Assembly (NCBI RefSeq): GCF_003952525.1
Contig: NZ_CP034451.1
Location: forward strand, 1,674,001 to 1,738,000
Direction of reading: 5' to 3'
Length of the DNA: 64,000 bases
Source of the DNA: Mesorhizobium sp. M3A.F.Ca.ET.080.04.2.1
GTDB taxonomy: Bacteria > Pseudomonadota > Alphaproteobacteria > Rhizobiales > Rhizobiaceae
Of the stretch, positions 30,046-39,129 are shown piece by piece. The position numbers were made by a program, and so were the translations under genes. Under the pieces are notes generated by a model. The model saw only the letters and a program-made list of their open reading frames with translations. It did no database searches and was not told where the DNA came from. Each line of letters opens with the position of its first letter. Position 1 is the stretch's first letter.

Positions 30046-31569
30046 TTAGCGCCCTCGCGCCAGGCTGCCGAGGATGCCGCGCACGATGGCGCGGCCGACG
30101 GAGGAGCCGACCGAGCGCACCACCGATTTGATCGCGGCCTCGGCCACAGTCTGGCGGTTGGAGCTGCGCCTGCCGCCCGTTCCAAGCACATCGTCCAAGC
30201 CCGGAATACCCCAGCGCGAGCGTCCGCTGTCGGCCTGCTGCGCCTCAGCCTCGGCGTCCTGCGCCTCCTTGGCCTTCTTCTGCAGGATCTCGAAAGCCGA
30301 TTCGCGATCGACCATCTGGTCGTACTGGCCGGCGACCGGGCTCTCGGCGATCAGCTTGCGCCGCTCGTCCGGGGAGATCGGGCCGAGCCGTGAGGAGGGC
30401 GGCCGGATCAGCGTGCGCTGGACCATCGCCGGCACGCCCTTGTCTTCCAGCATCGAGACCAGCGCCTCGCCGGTGGCGAGCTGGGTGATCGCGGTGGCGC
30501 AGTCGAAATCGGGATTGGGCCGGAAGGTGTCGGCCGCGGTCCGCACCGCCTGCTGTTCGCGCGGCGTATAGGCGCGCAGCGCATGTTGGACGCGGTTGCC
30601 GAGCTGAGCCAGCACTTTCTCCGGAATATCCAGCGGGTTCTGGGTGACGAAATAGACGCCAACGCCCTTGGAGCGGATAAGCCGCACCACCTGCTCGACA
30701 CGGTCTACCAGCACCTTCGGCGCGTCTTCGAACAGGAGATGCGCCTCATCGAAGAAGAAGACCAGCTTCGGCCGCTCGACATCGCCGACCTCGGGCAATT
30801 CCTCGAACAGTTCGGACATCAGCCAGAGCAGGAAAGTGGCGTAGAGCCTGGGATTCATCATCAGCTTGTCGGCGGCGAGCACGCTGACGGCGCCGCGGCC
30901 GTCGCGGGTGGTGCGCATGATGTCGGCGATGCGCAGCGCCGGCTCGCCGAAGAAGTTCGCGGCGCCCTGCTGCTCCAGCACCAGCAGCGTGCGCTGGATG
31001 GCGCCGACGGAAGGCTTGGTGACATTGCCGTAGCGGGCGCTGATCTCGTCGGCGCGCTCGGCGATGTTGGCCAGCAGCGCCTGCAGGTCCTTGAGGTCGA
31101 GCAGCAGCAGCCCCTCTTCGTCGGCGATGCGGAAGGCGATGTTCATGACGCCTTCCTGCGCTTCCGTGAGACTCATCAGCCGCGAGAGCAGCAGCGGCCC
31201 CATTTCCGACACGGTGGCGCGGATCGGGTGACCCTGCTCGCCGAACAGGTCCCAGAAGATGACCGGGAATTCCTGGAAACGGTAGGGATCGAGCTTCACC
31301 TGCTCGGCGCGCTTGACCAGGAAATCCTTGCCCTCGCCCATCATGGCGATGCCGGAAAGATCACCCTTGATGTCGGCGCAGAAGACCGGGACGCCGGCGT
31401 TCGAAAAGCCCTCGGCGAGCACCTGCAGGCTGACCGTCTTGCCGGTGCCGGTGGCGCCGGTGATCAGGCCATGGCGATTGCCGTAGCGCAGCAGGAGCTG
31501 CTCGGCGCGCTGGTAAGAATCGTCGGGCTTGCGGCTGGCGCCGATGAAGATGCTGGTGTCGTCAACCAT
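30046..31569 (-). CDS. HerA-like ATPase (DUF853)
   Basis: This 507-residue hexameric-motor-type ATPase has Walker A in LITGATGTGKTVSLQVLAEGF (near residue 36-55), the DUF853 block FCADIKGDLSGIAMMGEGKDFLVKRAEQV, Walker B in LVFFFDEAHLLFEDAP and the sensor-like YFVTQNPLDIPEKVLAQLGNRVQHALRAYTPREQQAV. The C-terminal 90 residues are a charged linker (EILQKKAKEAQDAEAEAQQ) and a basic, Ser/Arg-rich tail. HerA relatives translocate DNA, but this stand-alone bacterial branch is uncharacterised. There is no nuclease partner (NurA) beside it. Transcription is divergent from the methylmalonyl-CoA mutase genes, from a well-formed promoter. Confidence 0.88.
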   Translation of the reverse strand: MVDDTSIFIGASRKPDDSYQRAEQLLLRYGNRHGLITGATGTGKTVSLQVLAEGFSNAGVPVFCADIKGDLSGIAMMGEGKDFLVKRAEQVKLDPYRFQEFPVIFWDLFGEQGHPIRATVSEMGPLLLSRLMSLTEAQEGVMNIAFRIADEEGLLLLDLKDLQALLANIAERADEISARYGNVTKPSVGAIQRTLLVLEQQGAANFFGEPALRIADIMRTTRDGRGAVSVLAADKLMMNPRLYATFLLWLMSELFEELPEVGDVERPKLVFFFDEAHLLFEDAPKVLVDRVEQVVRLIRSKGVGVYFVTQNPLDIPEKVLAQLGNRVQHALRAYTPREQQAVRTAADTFRPNPDFDCATAITQLATGEALVSMLEDKGVPAMVQRTLIRPPSSRLGPISPDERRKLIAESPVAGQYDQMVDRESAFEILQKKAKEAQDAEAEAQQADSGRSRWGIPGLDDVLGTGGRRSSNRQTVAEAAIKSVVRSVGSSVGRAIVRGILGSLARGR

Positions 31570-31620
31570 AGGTGCGGTCTCCGCAAATCCGTTTCGTCAA
31601 ATCGCTCAGCCTCATCCGAG

Positions 31621-31649
31621 GTATAGTAACGGTATCCCCGAGCCACAAT
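31621..31649 (-). promoter_or_regulatory. Promoter of the HerA-like ATPase gene
   Basis: On the minus strand ATTGTG (31649-31644), 17 bases, CTATAC (31626-31621). The expected leader is about 45 bases. Confidence 0.55.
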
Positions 31650-31738
31650 GCCCGCCAGCGAATTTGGTCCGCCAATGAAGCTTGCGGATTGCGAGCATGT
31701 TTGGCAATCGCTTAGTGCCGCGACCGGACGGATGGCGC

Positions 31739-31767
31739 ATTGTGATATCGGACACAGCGCCCTAGAT
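31739..31767 (+). promoter_or_regulatory. Promoter of the methylmalonyl-CoA mutase genes
   Basis: ATTGTG (31739-31744), 17 bases, CTAGAT (31762-31767). It uses the same -35 sequence and spacing as the divergent promoter at 31649-31621. The leader to the ATG at 31808 would be about 34 bases. Confidence 0.5.
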
Positions 31768-31807
31768 TGGCCTGACCGGCCGATGCGGGCGAGAAGTGAG
31801 GAGTGCG

Positions 31808-33250
31808 ATGGGCGCGGGCGCCTTGACCAAGGATGTCGACCTTCCAAACGCGGAGGCGAAGCGTTGGCTGGCGCTTGCGGAAAAGGCACTTGCCGGCGGC
31901 TCCTTCGAGCAGAAGCTTGTTTCGCACACGGATGACGGCATTCGTATCGAGCCTCTGAGCGAACGCTCGGTCGCCGCCGAGCCGCTGCTGCGCACCAACC
32001 CCAAAGCCCCTTGGATTGTCAGCCAGCGGATCGACGATCCGGACATTGCCCGCGCCAGCGCCCAGGCATTGCAGGACATCGCGCAGGGCGCGACCGGCCT
32101 CTCTCTGGTTTTCGAGGGAGCGCCGAATGCCTTCGGCTACGGCCTGCCCAGGACCGCGGAGGCGCTGGAAACGGTGCTCGAAGGCGTGCCGCTCAACCGC
32201 GTGCAGGTGCGCATCGATGCGCATCCCTGGAGCCGCGCGGTGGCCGACTGGCTGCTCGCCTTCCTGACCCGCCGCCGCTCCGATCCGACGAAGCTGAACC
32301 TCTCCTTCGGCATCGACCCGGCGGCGATCTTCGCCGGAACCGGCCGGCTGCGCATGTCGATCGAGGCGCTGCAGGAATCGATGCCGCAATCGCTGGCGCA
32401 TTTCTTCTCGATGGGCGTGCCGGGGGTGCTTCTCGAAGCCGACGGCCGCGTGTTCCACAATGCCGGAGCCACCGAGGCGCAGGAGCTCGGCACGATGATG
32501 GCCTCGGCCGTCGCCTATTTCAGAATGTTCGAGAAGGCACGCCAGCCGCTGGTCTATGCCGCTCCCTATATCGGTTTTGCGCTCAGCGTGGACCAGGACC
32601 AGTTCGTCTCCATCGCCAAGCTTCGGGCGCTGCGCAAGCTTTGGGCTCGGATCCAGGAGGTCTGCTCGATCCCGGCTTCGACGGCAAACATTCACGCCGA
32701 GACCTCCTATCGCATGATGACTGTTGCCGATCCCGAGACCAACATACTGCGCACCGCGATCGCCGCCTTCGCCGCAGCCAGCGGCGGTGCCGATTCGATC
32801 TCCGTGCTGCCGCACACGATCGCGCACGGACTGCCGGCCGGGTTCGCCCGCCGCGTCGCCCGTAACGCGCAGCTGATCATGGCGCAGGAAAGTCATATCC
32901 ACTACGTCGCCGATCCGGCCAGCGGATCGGGCGCGGTCGAGGCACTGACCGACGATCTCTGCGCCGCCGCCTGGGAGGAATTCCAGCGCATTGAGGCCGA
33001 GGGCGGCGTGCTCCACAGCCTGCAGCAGGGCTACATCCAGAACCGCGTGCAGACCGCCGCAGCGAAGCGCAATGCCGCATACAGGGGGGGCGAACGCGGA
33101 ATCATCGGCACCACCCTGTTCCCTGCAAGCAGCGAGCGCCCGGTCGAGACATTGCCAGCCGAGCGCCGGCCGGCGCTCACCGAAGGTGTCGCGACATGCG
33201 AGCCGCTGTTTCCGGTGCGCATCGACCAATCGATCGGAGCCGGATCATGA
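31808..33250 (+). CDS. mutA: Methylmalonyl-CoA mutase, small subunit
   Basis: This 480-residue non-catalytic partner of the B12-dependent mutase interconverts methylmalonyl-CoA and succinyl-CoA, for propionate and branched-chain amino acid breakdown. It resembles the large subunit's barrel ([78 protein letters not shown], then [47 protein letters not shown]). It lacks the cobalamin-binding DxHxxG, as small subunits do. The start at 31808 is supported by GAGGAG four bases upstream. An in-frame GTG at 31796 is less likely. It overlaps the next gene by ATGA. Confidence 0.9.
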   Translation: MGAGALTKDVDLPNAEAKRWLALAEKALAGGSFEQKLVSHTDDGIRIEPLSERSVAAEPLLRTNPKAPWIVSQRIDDPDIARASAQALQDIAQGATGLSLVFEGAPNAFGYGLPRTAEALETVLEGVPLNRVQVRIDAHPWSRAVADWLLAFLTRRRSDPTKLNLSFGIDPAAIFAGTGRLRMSIEALQESMPQSLAHFFSMGVPGVLLEADGRVFHNAGATEAQELGTMMASAVAYFRMFEKARQPLVYAAPYIGFALSVDQDQFVSIAKLRALRKLWARIQEVCSIPASTANIHAETSYRMMTVADPETNILRTAIAAFAAASGGADSISVLPHTIAHGLPAGFARRVARNAQLIMAQESHIHYVADPASGSGAVEALTDDLCAAAWEEFQRIEAEGGVLHSLQQGYIQNRVQTAAAKRNAAYRGGERGIIGTTLFPASSERPVETLPAERRPALTEGVATCEPLFPVRIDQSIGAGS

Positions 33251-35370
33251 TCCCGGATTTCAGCCAGATCGGCTGGTCGGCGCCACGCCGCGCGCCGATC
33301 GAGCTCAAGGGCCAACGGATGACGCCGGAAGGCATCGCGGTCAAGCACCTCTACGGCCAGGGCGATCTCAAGGGCCTTGCAAATCTCGACACCTATCCCG
33401 GCCTGCCGCCCTTCGTGCGCGGCCCCTACCCGACCATGTATGTCCAGCAGCCCTGGACGATCCGGCAATATGCCGGCTTCTCGACGGCGGAGGAGTCCAA
33501 CGCCTTCTACCGGCGCAACCTCGCGGCCGGCCAGAAGGGGCTGTCGGTGGCCTTCGACCTCGCCACCCATCGCGGCTATGACAGCGACCATCCGCGCGTC
33601 GCCGGCGATGTCGGCATGGCGGGTGTGGCGATCGATTCCATTCTCGACATGCGCCAGCTCTTCGACGGCATCCCGCTCAATGAGATGACGGTCTCGATGA
33701 CGATGAACGGCGCGGTGCTGCCGATCATGGCGCTCTTCATCGTGGCGGCCGAGGAACAGGGCGTCGCGCAGAAGGATCTCGCCGGGACCATTCAGAACGA
33801 CATCCTGAAGGAGTTCATGGTCCGCAACACCTACATCTATCCGCCGAAGCCCTCGATGCGGATCGTGTCGGACATCTTCGCCTACACTTCGCGGCACATG
33901 CCGAAGTTCAATTCGATCTCAATCTCCGGCTATCACATGCAGGAAGCCGGCGCGACGGCCGATCTCGAGCTTGCCTACACGATTGCCGACGGCATCGAAT
34001 ATGCGCGCGCCGGTGTTGCCGCCGGGCTCGACATCGACCGCTTCGCGCCTCGCCTCTCCTTCTTCTGGGCGATCGGCATGAATTTCTTCATGGAGGTCGC
34101 CAAGCTCCGCGCCGCGCGGCTGCTCTGGTCGAGCCTGATGGAGAAGAATTTTTCGCCGAAGGACGAGCGCTCACTGTCGCTGCGCACCCATTGCCAGACG
34201 TCCGGCTGGTCGCTGACGGCGCAGGATCCCTACAACAACATCACCCGCACGATGATCGAGGCCATGGCGGCGACGCAAGGCCACACGCAGTCGCTGCACA
34301 CCAACTCCTTCGACGAAGCGATGGCGCTGCCCACCGACCATTCTGCGCGTATTGCCCGCAACACCCAACTCATCCTGCAAAAGGAATCCGGCACGACGCG
34401 CATGATCGATCCGTGGGGCGGCTCGGCCTATGTCGAGCGGCTGACGCATGACCTGGCGGCGCGTGCGCTTACCCATATCGAGGAGGTGGAAAACCTCGGC
34501 GGCATGGCGGCGGCGATCGAAAAAGGCATCCCCAAGCTGCGCATCGAGGAAGCCGCGGCGCGCACCCAGGCGCGCATCGATTCCGGCGAGCAGGTGCTGG
34601 TCGGCGTCAACGCACATCGCCCGGAAGCCGATATCGAGGTCGACGTGCTCAAGATCGACAATGCCGAGGTGAAAGCCAGGCAATTGGCGAAGCTGCAGCG
34701 GCTCAAGGGCACGCGCGATGTGTCAGCGGTAGAGGATGCGCTGGCGGCGCTGACCCGTGCGGCCGAAAGCCACGAGAACCTGCTCGAATTCGCCATCCGC
34801 GCCGCGCGCGCCAATGCCACCGTCGGCGAGATCTCGCTGGCGCTGGAGAAGGTGTTCGGCCGCCATGCGGCGACCGTCCAGACGATCTCCGGTGTCTATC
34901 GCGACGCGCTCGGCGACAACCCGGCTGCAGACCGGCTGAAGGAAAAGATCGAAGCGTTTGAAAAGAAATTCGGCGCCAAGCCACGCATCCTGGTCGCCAA
35001 GATGGGACAGGACGGCCATGACCGCGGCCAGAAGGTGATCGCCAGCGCCTTTGCCGATCTCGGCTTCGACGTCACCGTTGGGCCGATGTTCCAGACGCCG
35101 GAAGAGATCGCAAAGCTAGCGGTCCAGCAGGATGTCGACCTCATCGGCGCATCTTCTTTGGCCGCCGGACACCTGACGCTGATCCCCGAGCTCAAGGAAG
35201 CGCTCAGAAAGCTCGGCCATGGCGACATGCTGATCGTCGCCGGCGGCGTCATCCCGCCACAGGACTACGATGCGGTGCTGAAGGCGGGAGCGGCCGAAAT
35301 CTTCCCGCCCGGCACGGTGATCCCGCAGGCGGCAGACCGGCTGATGGAGCGGCTGCTGGCGGCTGGTTAG
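33247..35370 (+). CDS. scpA: Methylmalonyl-CoA mutase, large (catalytic) subunit
   Basis: This 707-residue adenosylcobalamin enzyme has the substrate barrel with [72 protein letters not shown] and the [25 protein letters not shown] block. The C-terminal B12 domain shows [16 protein letters not shown] (cobalt-ligand His near residue 592), [10 protein letters not shown] and [11 protein letters not shown]. It is complete, and catalytic residues look normal. It is coupled to mutA by an ATGA overlap. The chaperone GTPase gene meaB does not follow; a toxin-antitoxin pair does, so meaB must be elsewhere. Confidence 0.95.
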   Translation: MIPDFSQIGWSAPRRAPIELKGQRMTPEGIAVKHLYGQGDLKGLANLDTYPGLPPFVRGPYPTMYVQQPWTIRQYAGFSTAEESNAFYRRNLAAGQKGLSVAFDLATHRGYDSDHPRVAGDVGMAGVAIDSILDMRQLFDGIPLNEMTVSMTMNGAVLPIMALFIVAAEEQGVAQKDLAGTIQNDILKEFMVRNTYIYPPKPSMRIVSDIFAYTSRHMPKFNSISISGYHMQEAGATADLELAYTIADGIEYARAGVAAGLDIDRFAPRLSFFWAIGMNFFMEVAKLRAARLLWSSLMEKNFSPKDERSLSLRTHCQTSGWSLTAQDPYNNITRTMIEAMAATQGHTQSLHTNSFDEAMALPTDHSARIARNTQLILQKESGTTRMIDPWGGSAYVERLTHDLAARALTHIEEVENLGGMAAAIEKGIPKLRIEEAAARTQARIDSGEQVLVGVNAHRPEADIEVDVLKIDNAEVKARQLAKLQRLKGTRDVSAVEDALAALTRAAESHENLLEFAIRAARANATVGEISLALEKVFGRHAATVQTISGVYRDALGDNPAADRLKEKIEAFEKKFGAKPRILVAKMGQDGHDRGQKVIASAFADLGFDVTVGPMFQTPEEIAKLAVQQDVDLIGASSLAAGHLTLIPELKEALRKLGHGDMLIVAGGVIPPQDYDAVLKAGAAEIFPPGTVIPQAADRLMERLLAAG

Positions 35371-35374
35371 GTCT

Positions 35375-35428
35375 GTTATAATTTCCGTTGCAACGCCTTA
35401 GATGGCGCGTTATAATCCGCGTTGCAAC
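35375..35428 (+). promoter_or_regulatory. AbrB/Doc promoter embedded in twin operator repeats
   Basis: Two 20-base near-identical direct repeats begin at 35375 and 35409 (34-base period). Each starts GTTATAAT and ends in the palindrome GTTGCAAC. The promoter TTGCAA (35388-35393), 17 bases, TATAAT (35411-35416) takes its -35 from repeat 1 and its -10 from repeat 2, so a repressor on either repeat would block it. Confidence 0.7.
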
Positions 35429-35442
35429 AGAGACATCCCGCT

Positions 35443-35664
35443 ATGAACACCACCATTCGCAAGATCGGCAATTCCGAAGGCGTGATCCTGCCTAAAGAAC
35501 TCCTCGATCGCATGAACATGAAGGCGGGTGACCAGCTTCAAATTGTCGAGACGGACAAAGGCATCGCACTTGAGCCGGTGGATGACAGTTTCGAGCGGCA
35601 GATGGAAGCAGCCCGCAAGGTCATGGACAAGTACAAGGTCGCGCTTCAGAAGCTTGCCGAATGA
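35443..35664 (+). CDS. AbrB/MazE-family antitoxin
   Basis: This 73-residue antitoxin has a swapped-hairpin AbrB DNA-binding domain (TTIRKIGNSEGVILPKELLDRMNMKAGDQLQIVETDKGIALEPV) and a short C-terminal helix (DDSFERQMEAARKVMDKYKVALQKL) that should bind and block the Doc toxin. It overlaps the toxin gene by 4 bases. The start at 35443 (MNTTIRKIGN) was preferred over an ATG at 35422, which lies inside the operator. Such antitoxins repress their own promoter with the toxin as co-repressor, and the twin repeats upstream are the obvious sites. Confidence 0.88.
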   Translation: MNTTIRKIGNSEGVILPKELLDRMNMKAGDQLQIVETDKGIALEPVDDSFERQMEAARKVMDKYKVALQKLAE

Positions 35665-36050
35665 GCTGGCAGTTTCTGTCGCGTCGTGCCGTTGAAGCAA
35701 TGCATGCTGAGCAGTTGCTGCGGCATGGCGGCGCGCAAGGTTTGAGGGACGAGAATGCCCTTGAATCCGCTCTTGCCCGCGCTGAGAATAAAGCCAGCTA
35801 CGACGATCCATCGATCGAGGATTTGGCGGCGGCCTACATCTTCGGCATTGCCAGGAATCACGCCTTCGTCGACGGGAACAAGCGTACGGCTATCGTCGCT
35901 GCCGGCGCTTTCCTGTTGATCAATGGCTACGGTCTTACGGCCGACAACGGCACGGTCTACGAATTTGTTATGGGCGTCGCCGCCGGCGAAATCGACGAAG
36001 CGGGCGCCGCGGCATTTTTCCGCGATCATACGGTCAAGCTGGAAGACTAA
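35661..36050 (+). CDS. doc: Doc-family (Fic fold) toxin
   Basis: This 129-residue death-on-curing protein has the Fic-like active-site motif NHAFVDGNKRTAIVAAGAFL (residues 66-85, matching HxFxxGNKR). The N-terminal GGAQGLRDENALESALARAENKASYDDPSIEDLAAAYIFGI is also standard for Doc. Doc phosphorylates elongation factor Tu and halts translation in other systems. The reaction here is inferred from the family. Its stop codon overlaps the stop of the convergent GreA/GreB gene (36047-36050). The pair is complete and so probably functional. Confidence 0.9.
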   Translation: MSWQFLSRRAVEAMHAEQLLRHGGAQGLRDENALESALARAENKASYDDPSIEDLAAAYIFGIARNHAFVDGNKRTAIVAAGAFLLINGYGLTADNGTVYEFVMGVAAGEIDEAGAAAFFRDHTVKLED

Positions 36051-36529
36051 TTCTCGGCTTTGTCCGAGAGTTTTACGATCTCCCATTCCCTGCCGTTGAC
36101 GGCAGCGACCTCGCCGATCTTCTTGCCGAACAGGGCCATGGCCATGGGCGAGACATGGGAAATGCTGCCCTTCGAGGGATCGGCTTCGTCCTCGCCGACG
36201 ATGCGCCAATGCACCTTCTTGCCGTCATCGCCTTCCAGCGTGACGCCCATGCCGAAGCGCACCACATCGCTGCCCGGCTCCGGCACGGAAAGCTCAGCGC
36301 TCTCGCGCCGTGCGGTCCAGTAACGCAAGTCGCGCGACACGACCGCGATGCGTTCGCGGTCGGCCCGTCTTTCGGCCTTGCCCAATTCGTCGCGCAGGCC
36401 CTCGAGTTCCTGCTCGATCATCGCCAAGCCTCGCGCCGTCACCAGATTGCGGTGCGTGCTGATTGGCCGTTCGCCGATGCCGGCAATGGCATTTTCGCTG
36501 TCTTCTTCGCGAGTAAAAGCTCTGCTCAT
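36047..36529 (-). CDS. GreA/GreB-family transcription factor
   Basis: This 160-residue protein has an N-terminal coiled-coil region (TARGLAMIEQELEGLRDELGKAERRADRERIAVVSRDLRYWTARRESAELS) and a C-terminal FKBP-like domain (DVVRFGMGVTLEGDDGKKVHWRIVGEDEADPSKGSISHVSPMAMALFGKKIGEVAAVNGREWEIVKL). GreA and GreB enter the secondary channel of RNA polymerase and stimulate transcript cleavage. This branch is shorter at the N-terminus than housekeeping GreA and starts with an extra 30-residue polar tail, so it may be a paralogue. I assign no letter. It is divergent from the Tat-exported beta-helix gene. Confidence 0.87.
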   Translation of the reverse strand: MSRAFTREEDSENAIAGIGERPISTHRNLVTARGLAMIEQELEGLRDELGKAERRADRERIAVVSRDLRYWTARRESAELSVPEPGSDVVRFGMGVTLEGDDGKKVHWRIVGEDEADPSKGSISHVSPMAMALFGKKIGEVAAVNGREWEIVKLSDKAEN

Positions 36530-36545
36530 ACAATGAACTTAGGCT

Positions 36546-36603
36546 TGGTACGGCAACTGCACAAGCGGTTTGCCGACGAGCCAGTGTTGGCATGATTCCT
36601 GCG
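36546..36603 (+). promoter_or_regulatory. Two sigma-54-like promoter motifs
   Basis: TGGTACG-N4-CTGCA at 36546-36561 and TGGCATG-N4-CTGCG at 36588-36603 both have GG and GC ten bases apart, and each differs from the sigma-54 consensus at two or three positions. The second would start transcription about 20 bases before the ATG at 36635. Confidence 0.35.
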
Positions 36604-36634
36604 AGGGGCCAGGCAAACGCCAGGACCTGTGCCG

Positions 36635-38011
36635 ATGTGGAACAGACGAATGCTGCTTGCCCAAACCGCCGGTTTGGCGGCCGCCGGCATTTTGGCCGGC
36701 AGGGCATCCGCGAAGGTGCTGCCGGGCATCGAAACGGCCTCGATGCGTGGCTCGATCAATGCCATCGAGATCGGCGTGCAACCGGGCGCGCTGGACGACC
36801 AGAGCAAGTCGTTTGCCAAGATGCTGAGCGCGGCCAGCGACCGCGACGCGCCGGTGTTCCTGCCGCCCGGCACCTATGTCGTTTCCAATCTGAAGCTGCC
36901 GCCCCGAGTACGCCTGTCGGGCGTGCCCGGTGCGACGCGTATCGTCTATGGCGGCGACGGTCATCTGATGATGGCCGAACAGGCCGAGCATATCGAGCTC
37001 AGCGGGCTGGTGCTCGACGGAAGCAACCGCTGGCTCGCCGACTATGCGCAAGGGCTGCTCGACCTGCGCCGCGTCGCGCATCTCGTCATCGACAATTGCC
37101 AGGCCATCGGCAGCGGCAAGAATGGCCTGGCGTTGGAGCGTGTGACCGGCCGCGTCGGCAGCTCCGACATTTCCGGTGCGGCGGACGCCGGCATCTATTC
37201 AGTCGAGGCCGGCGGGCTGGAGATTTCGGGCAACAGCGTGTCCGATTGCGGCAATGGCGGCATCCTGGCGCATCGTTGGCAGGCGGCCGAGGACGGCACC
37301 ATCGTCAGCGGCAATCGCGTGCAGCGCATCGGCGCCAACAGCGGCGGCACCGGCCAGAACGGCAACGGCATCAACGCGTTCCGCGCGGGCAATGTCATCA
37401 TTTCAGGCAATATCGTCTCGGACTGCGCGTTCTCGGCGATCCGCGCCAACAGCTCCAGCAATCTGCAGATCACCGGCAACACCTGCTCGCGCTCGGGCGA
37501 GACCGGGATCTATTCGGAGTTCTCCTTCGAAGGCGCGATCCTCAGCAACAATCTGGTCGATGGCGCCGCCAACGGCATCTCGATCGTCAACTTCAACGAG
37601 GGCGGCCGCATGGCGGTATGCTCGAACAACATCGTGCGCAACCTGACGACCACCGGCCCCTACAGCGCCGATCCGCCAGGCTTCGGCGTCGGCATCAGCG
37701 CCGAGGCCGACACGACGGTCTCAGGCAATGTCGTCGAGAACGCGCCGCTCTACGGCATGCAGCTTGGCTGGGGGCCCTACCTGCGCAATGTCGTGGCCAC
37801 AGGAAACATCATCCGCAAGGCGGGTACCGGCATCGTGGTCAGCGTCGTCGAGGGTGCGGGCGGTGCGGTCATCTCGGACAATGTCATCGATGGCGCGCAG
37901 AATGGGGCCATTGTCGGCCAGCGCTGGGCCGATCCGGTTACCGGCGATCTGGCCCGATCAGCCGACACAGGCTACGCGCATCTCACCGTCGAGCGCAACA
38001 AGGTCAGCTGA
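36635..38011 (+). CDS. Tat-exported repetitive beta-helix protein (TIGR03808 type)
   Basis: This 458-residue protein has a twin-Arg-like leader (NRRMLLAQTAGLAAAGILAGRASA). The rest is a right-handed parallel beta-helix of many short turns rich in 'G-N-x-(I/V)' steps, for example LEISGNSVSDCGNGGILAH, IVSGNRVQRIGANSGGTG, VIISGNIVSDCAFSAIRA and LQITGNTCSRSGETGIYS. This is the pattern of the alphaproteobacterial 'Tat-translocated repetitive protein' family. Pectate-lyase-like folds often bind or cut polysaccharides, but I see no clear catalytic set. I chose the ATG at 36635, which has AGGA nine bases upstream. A GTG two codons earlier is possible. Confidence 0.85.
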   Translation: MWNRRMLLAQTAGLAAAGILAGRASAKVLPGIETASMRGSINAIEIGVQPGALDDQSKSFAKMLSAASDRDAPVFLPPGTYVVSNLKLPPRVRLSGVPGATRIVYGGDGHLMMAEQAEHIELSGLVLDGSNRWLADYAQGLLDLRRVAHLVIDNCQAIGSGKNGLALERVTGRVGSSDISGAADAGIYSVEAGGLEISGNSVSDCGNGGILAHRWQAAEDGTIVSGNRVQRIGANSGGTGQNGNGINAFRAGNVIISGNIVSDCAFSAIRANSSSNLQITGNTCSRSGETGIYSEFSFEGAILSNNLVDGAANGISIVNFNEGGRMAVCSNNIVRNLTTTGPYSADPPGFGVGISAEADTTVSGNVVENAPLYGMQLGWGPYLRNVVATGNIIRKAGTGIVVSVVEGAGGAVISDNVIDGAQNGAIVGQRWADPVTGDLARSADTGYAHLTVERNKVS

Positions 38012-38095
38012 AACGGCTACCTGCAGACGACGCAACGGGCTGGTCATGGCTCGCCCGAAAGGCGGCCATAGCGTATGCGTTTCGCATTGTCCGCG

Positions 38096-39100
38096 CTAGC
38101 TCAGCGCCGCCGTCGGCCTCAGCGAACCTACCTTGGCGCCGACGCGGCTTTCGATCGCTGGATGGGCGAGTTCCGTGAGCTTTGCCGCCAGCGGTTCATC
38201 GGACCGAAGCAAGTTTGCCAGCACGGCCGCGATCATCACCTCGGCCCCACGGCCGGCGCCGTCATCGCATTTGAGCGCTATGCCGAGGCCAAGTTCCGGC
38301 AAGGCAGCGCAATAGACGCCCTCCGCGCCCGTCTTGACGAAGATGCGGCCGGGTGCGGCCTGCATCAGCGCGAGATCGGCTTTGCCGGTGCCGGCGATAA
38401 GGAAGGGCTCAGCCATGCAGGCCGAGAGCAGGCGCTTGGCGGCCTTGGCACGTTCCAGCGCAAAGCCCCTGCCCGTCGCCATGCGGGCGAAGCCGAGCGC
38501 GAAAGCTTTCAGCGGCACGGCATAGGTCGGGATCGAGCAGCCATCGATGCCGCAATGGTCGACGTCATGTGCGGCGCCGGTCACGGATTGCACGGCATCG
38601 CGCACCATGTCCTGCAGCGCATGACCCGCCTTGACGTAACCGGCATGGGCGATGCCGGAGTGCACACAGGTGCAGAGGAAGCCGGCATGCTTGCCGGAAC
38701 AGTTGTTGTGCAGGGCGCTCGGCGCGCCGCCGCTACGCGCAAGCGCAACTGTCGCGTTGTGGTCGAACGGCCAGTGCACGCCGCATTCGAGCGCCGTCTT
38801 GTCCAGCCCAACCTTGGCAAGCATGGCCGCGGCCAGTTGGGCGTGCTCGGGTTCGCCGGAATGCGAGGCGCAGGCCAGCGCCAGTTCGCGATCGCCGAAG
38901 CCGTAGGCATCGGCCGCGCCGCTTTCGACCAACGGCAGCGCCTGGATCGCCTTCACCGCCGAACGCGGGAACACCGGGCGCGCCGTGTCGCCGATCTCCC
39001 AGACCGGTTTGCCATCGGCATCGAAGACGCTGACGGCGCCGCGATGGGCGCTCTCGACCACCGCGCCGCGCAAAACCTCGACCAGAACCGGATTTGTCAT
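38096..39100 (-). CDS. L-asparaginase, R. etli (class 3) type
   Basis: This 334-residue enzyme hydrolyses asparagine to aspartate and ammonia. It belongs to the family first described in Rhizobium etli, unrelated to E. coli asparaginases. Characteristic blocks are PVFPRSAVKAIQALPLVESGAADAYGF (with the Ser-Lys pair), CASHSGEPEH, HNNCSGKHAGFLCTCVHSG, VDHCGIDGCSIPTYAVPL and the terminal IALKCDDGAGRGAEVMIAAVL. The cysteine in HCGIDGC is the site reported to bind zinc near the active Ser. It follows the thiolase gene by 29 bases on the same strand, so the two are probably cotranscribed. Confidence 0.88.
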   Translation of the reverse strand: MTNPVLVEVLRGAVVESAHRGAVSVFDADGKPVWEIGDTARPVFPRSAVKAIQALPLVESGAADAYGFGDRELALACASHSGEPEHAQLAAAMLAKVGLDKTALECGVHWPFDHNATVALARSGGAPSALHNNCSGKHAGFLCTCVHSGIAHAGYVKAGHALQDMVRDAVQSVTGAAHDVDHCGIDGCSIPTYAVPLKAFALGFARMATGRGFALERAKAAKRLLSACMAEPFLIAGTGKADLALMQAAPGRIFVKTGAEGVYCAALPELGLGIALKCDDGAGRGAEVMIAAVLANLLRSDEPLAAKLTELAHPAIESRVGAKVGSLRPTAALS

Positions 39101-39129
39101 GAGATCACCCGCAAGAATGCGAGGTGCTT

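Noticed and set aside
30046..31569. HerA-type anti-phage defence module
   Set aside because: No NurA, Sir2 or nuclease partner is adjacent; the DUF853 pattern and metabolic neighbours argue for a housekeeping ATPase.
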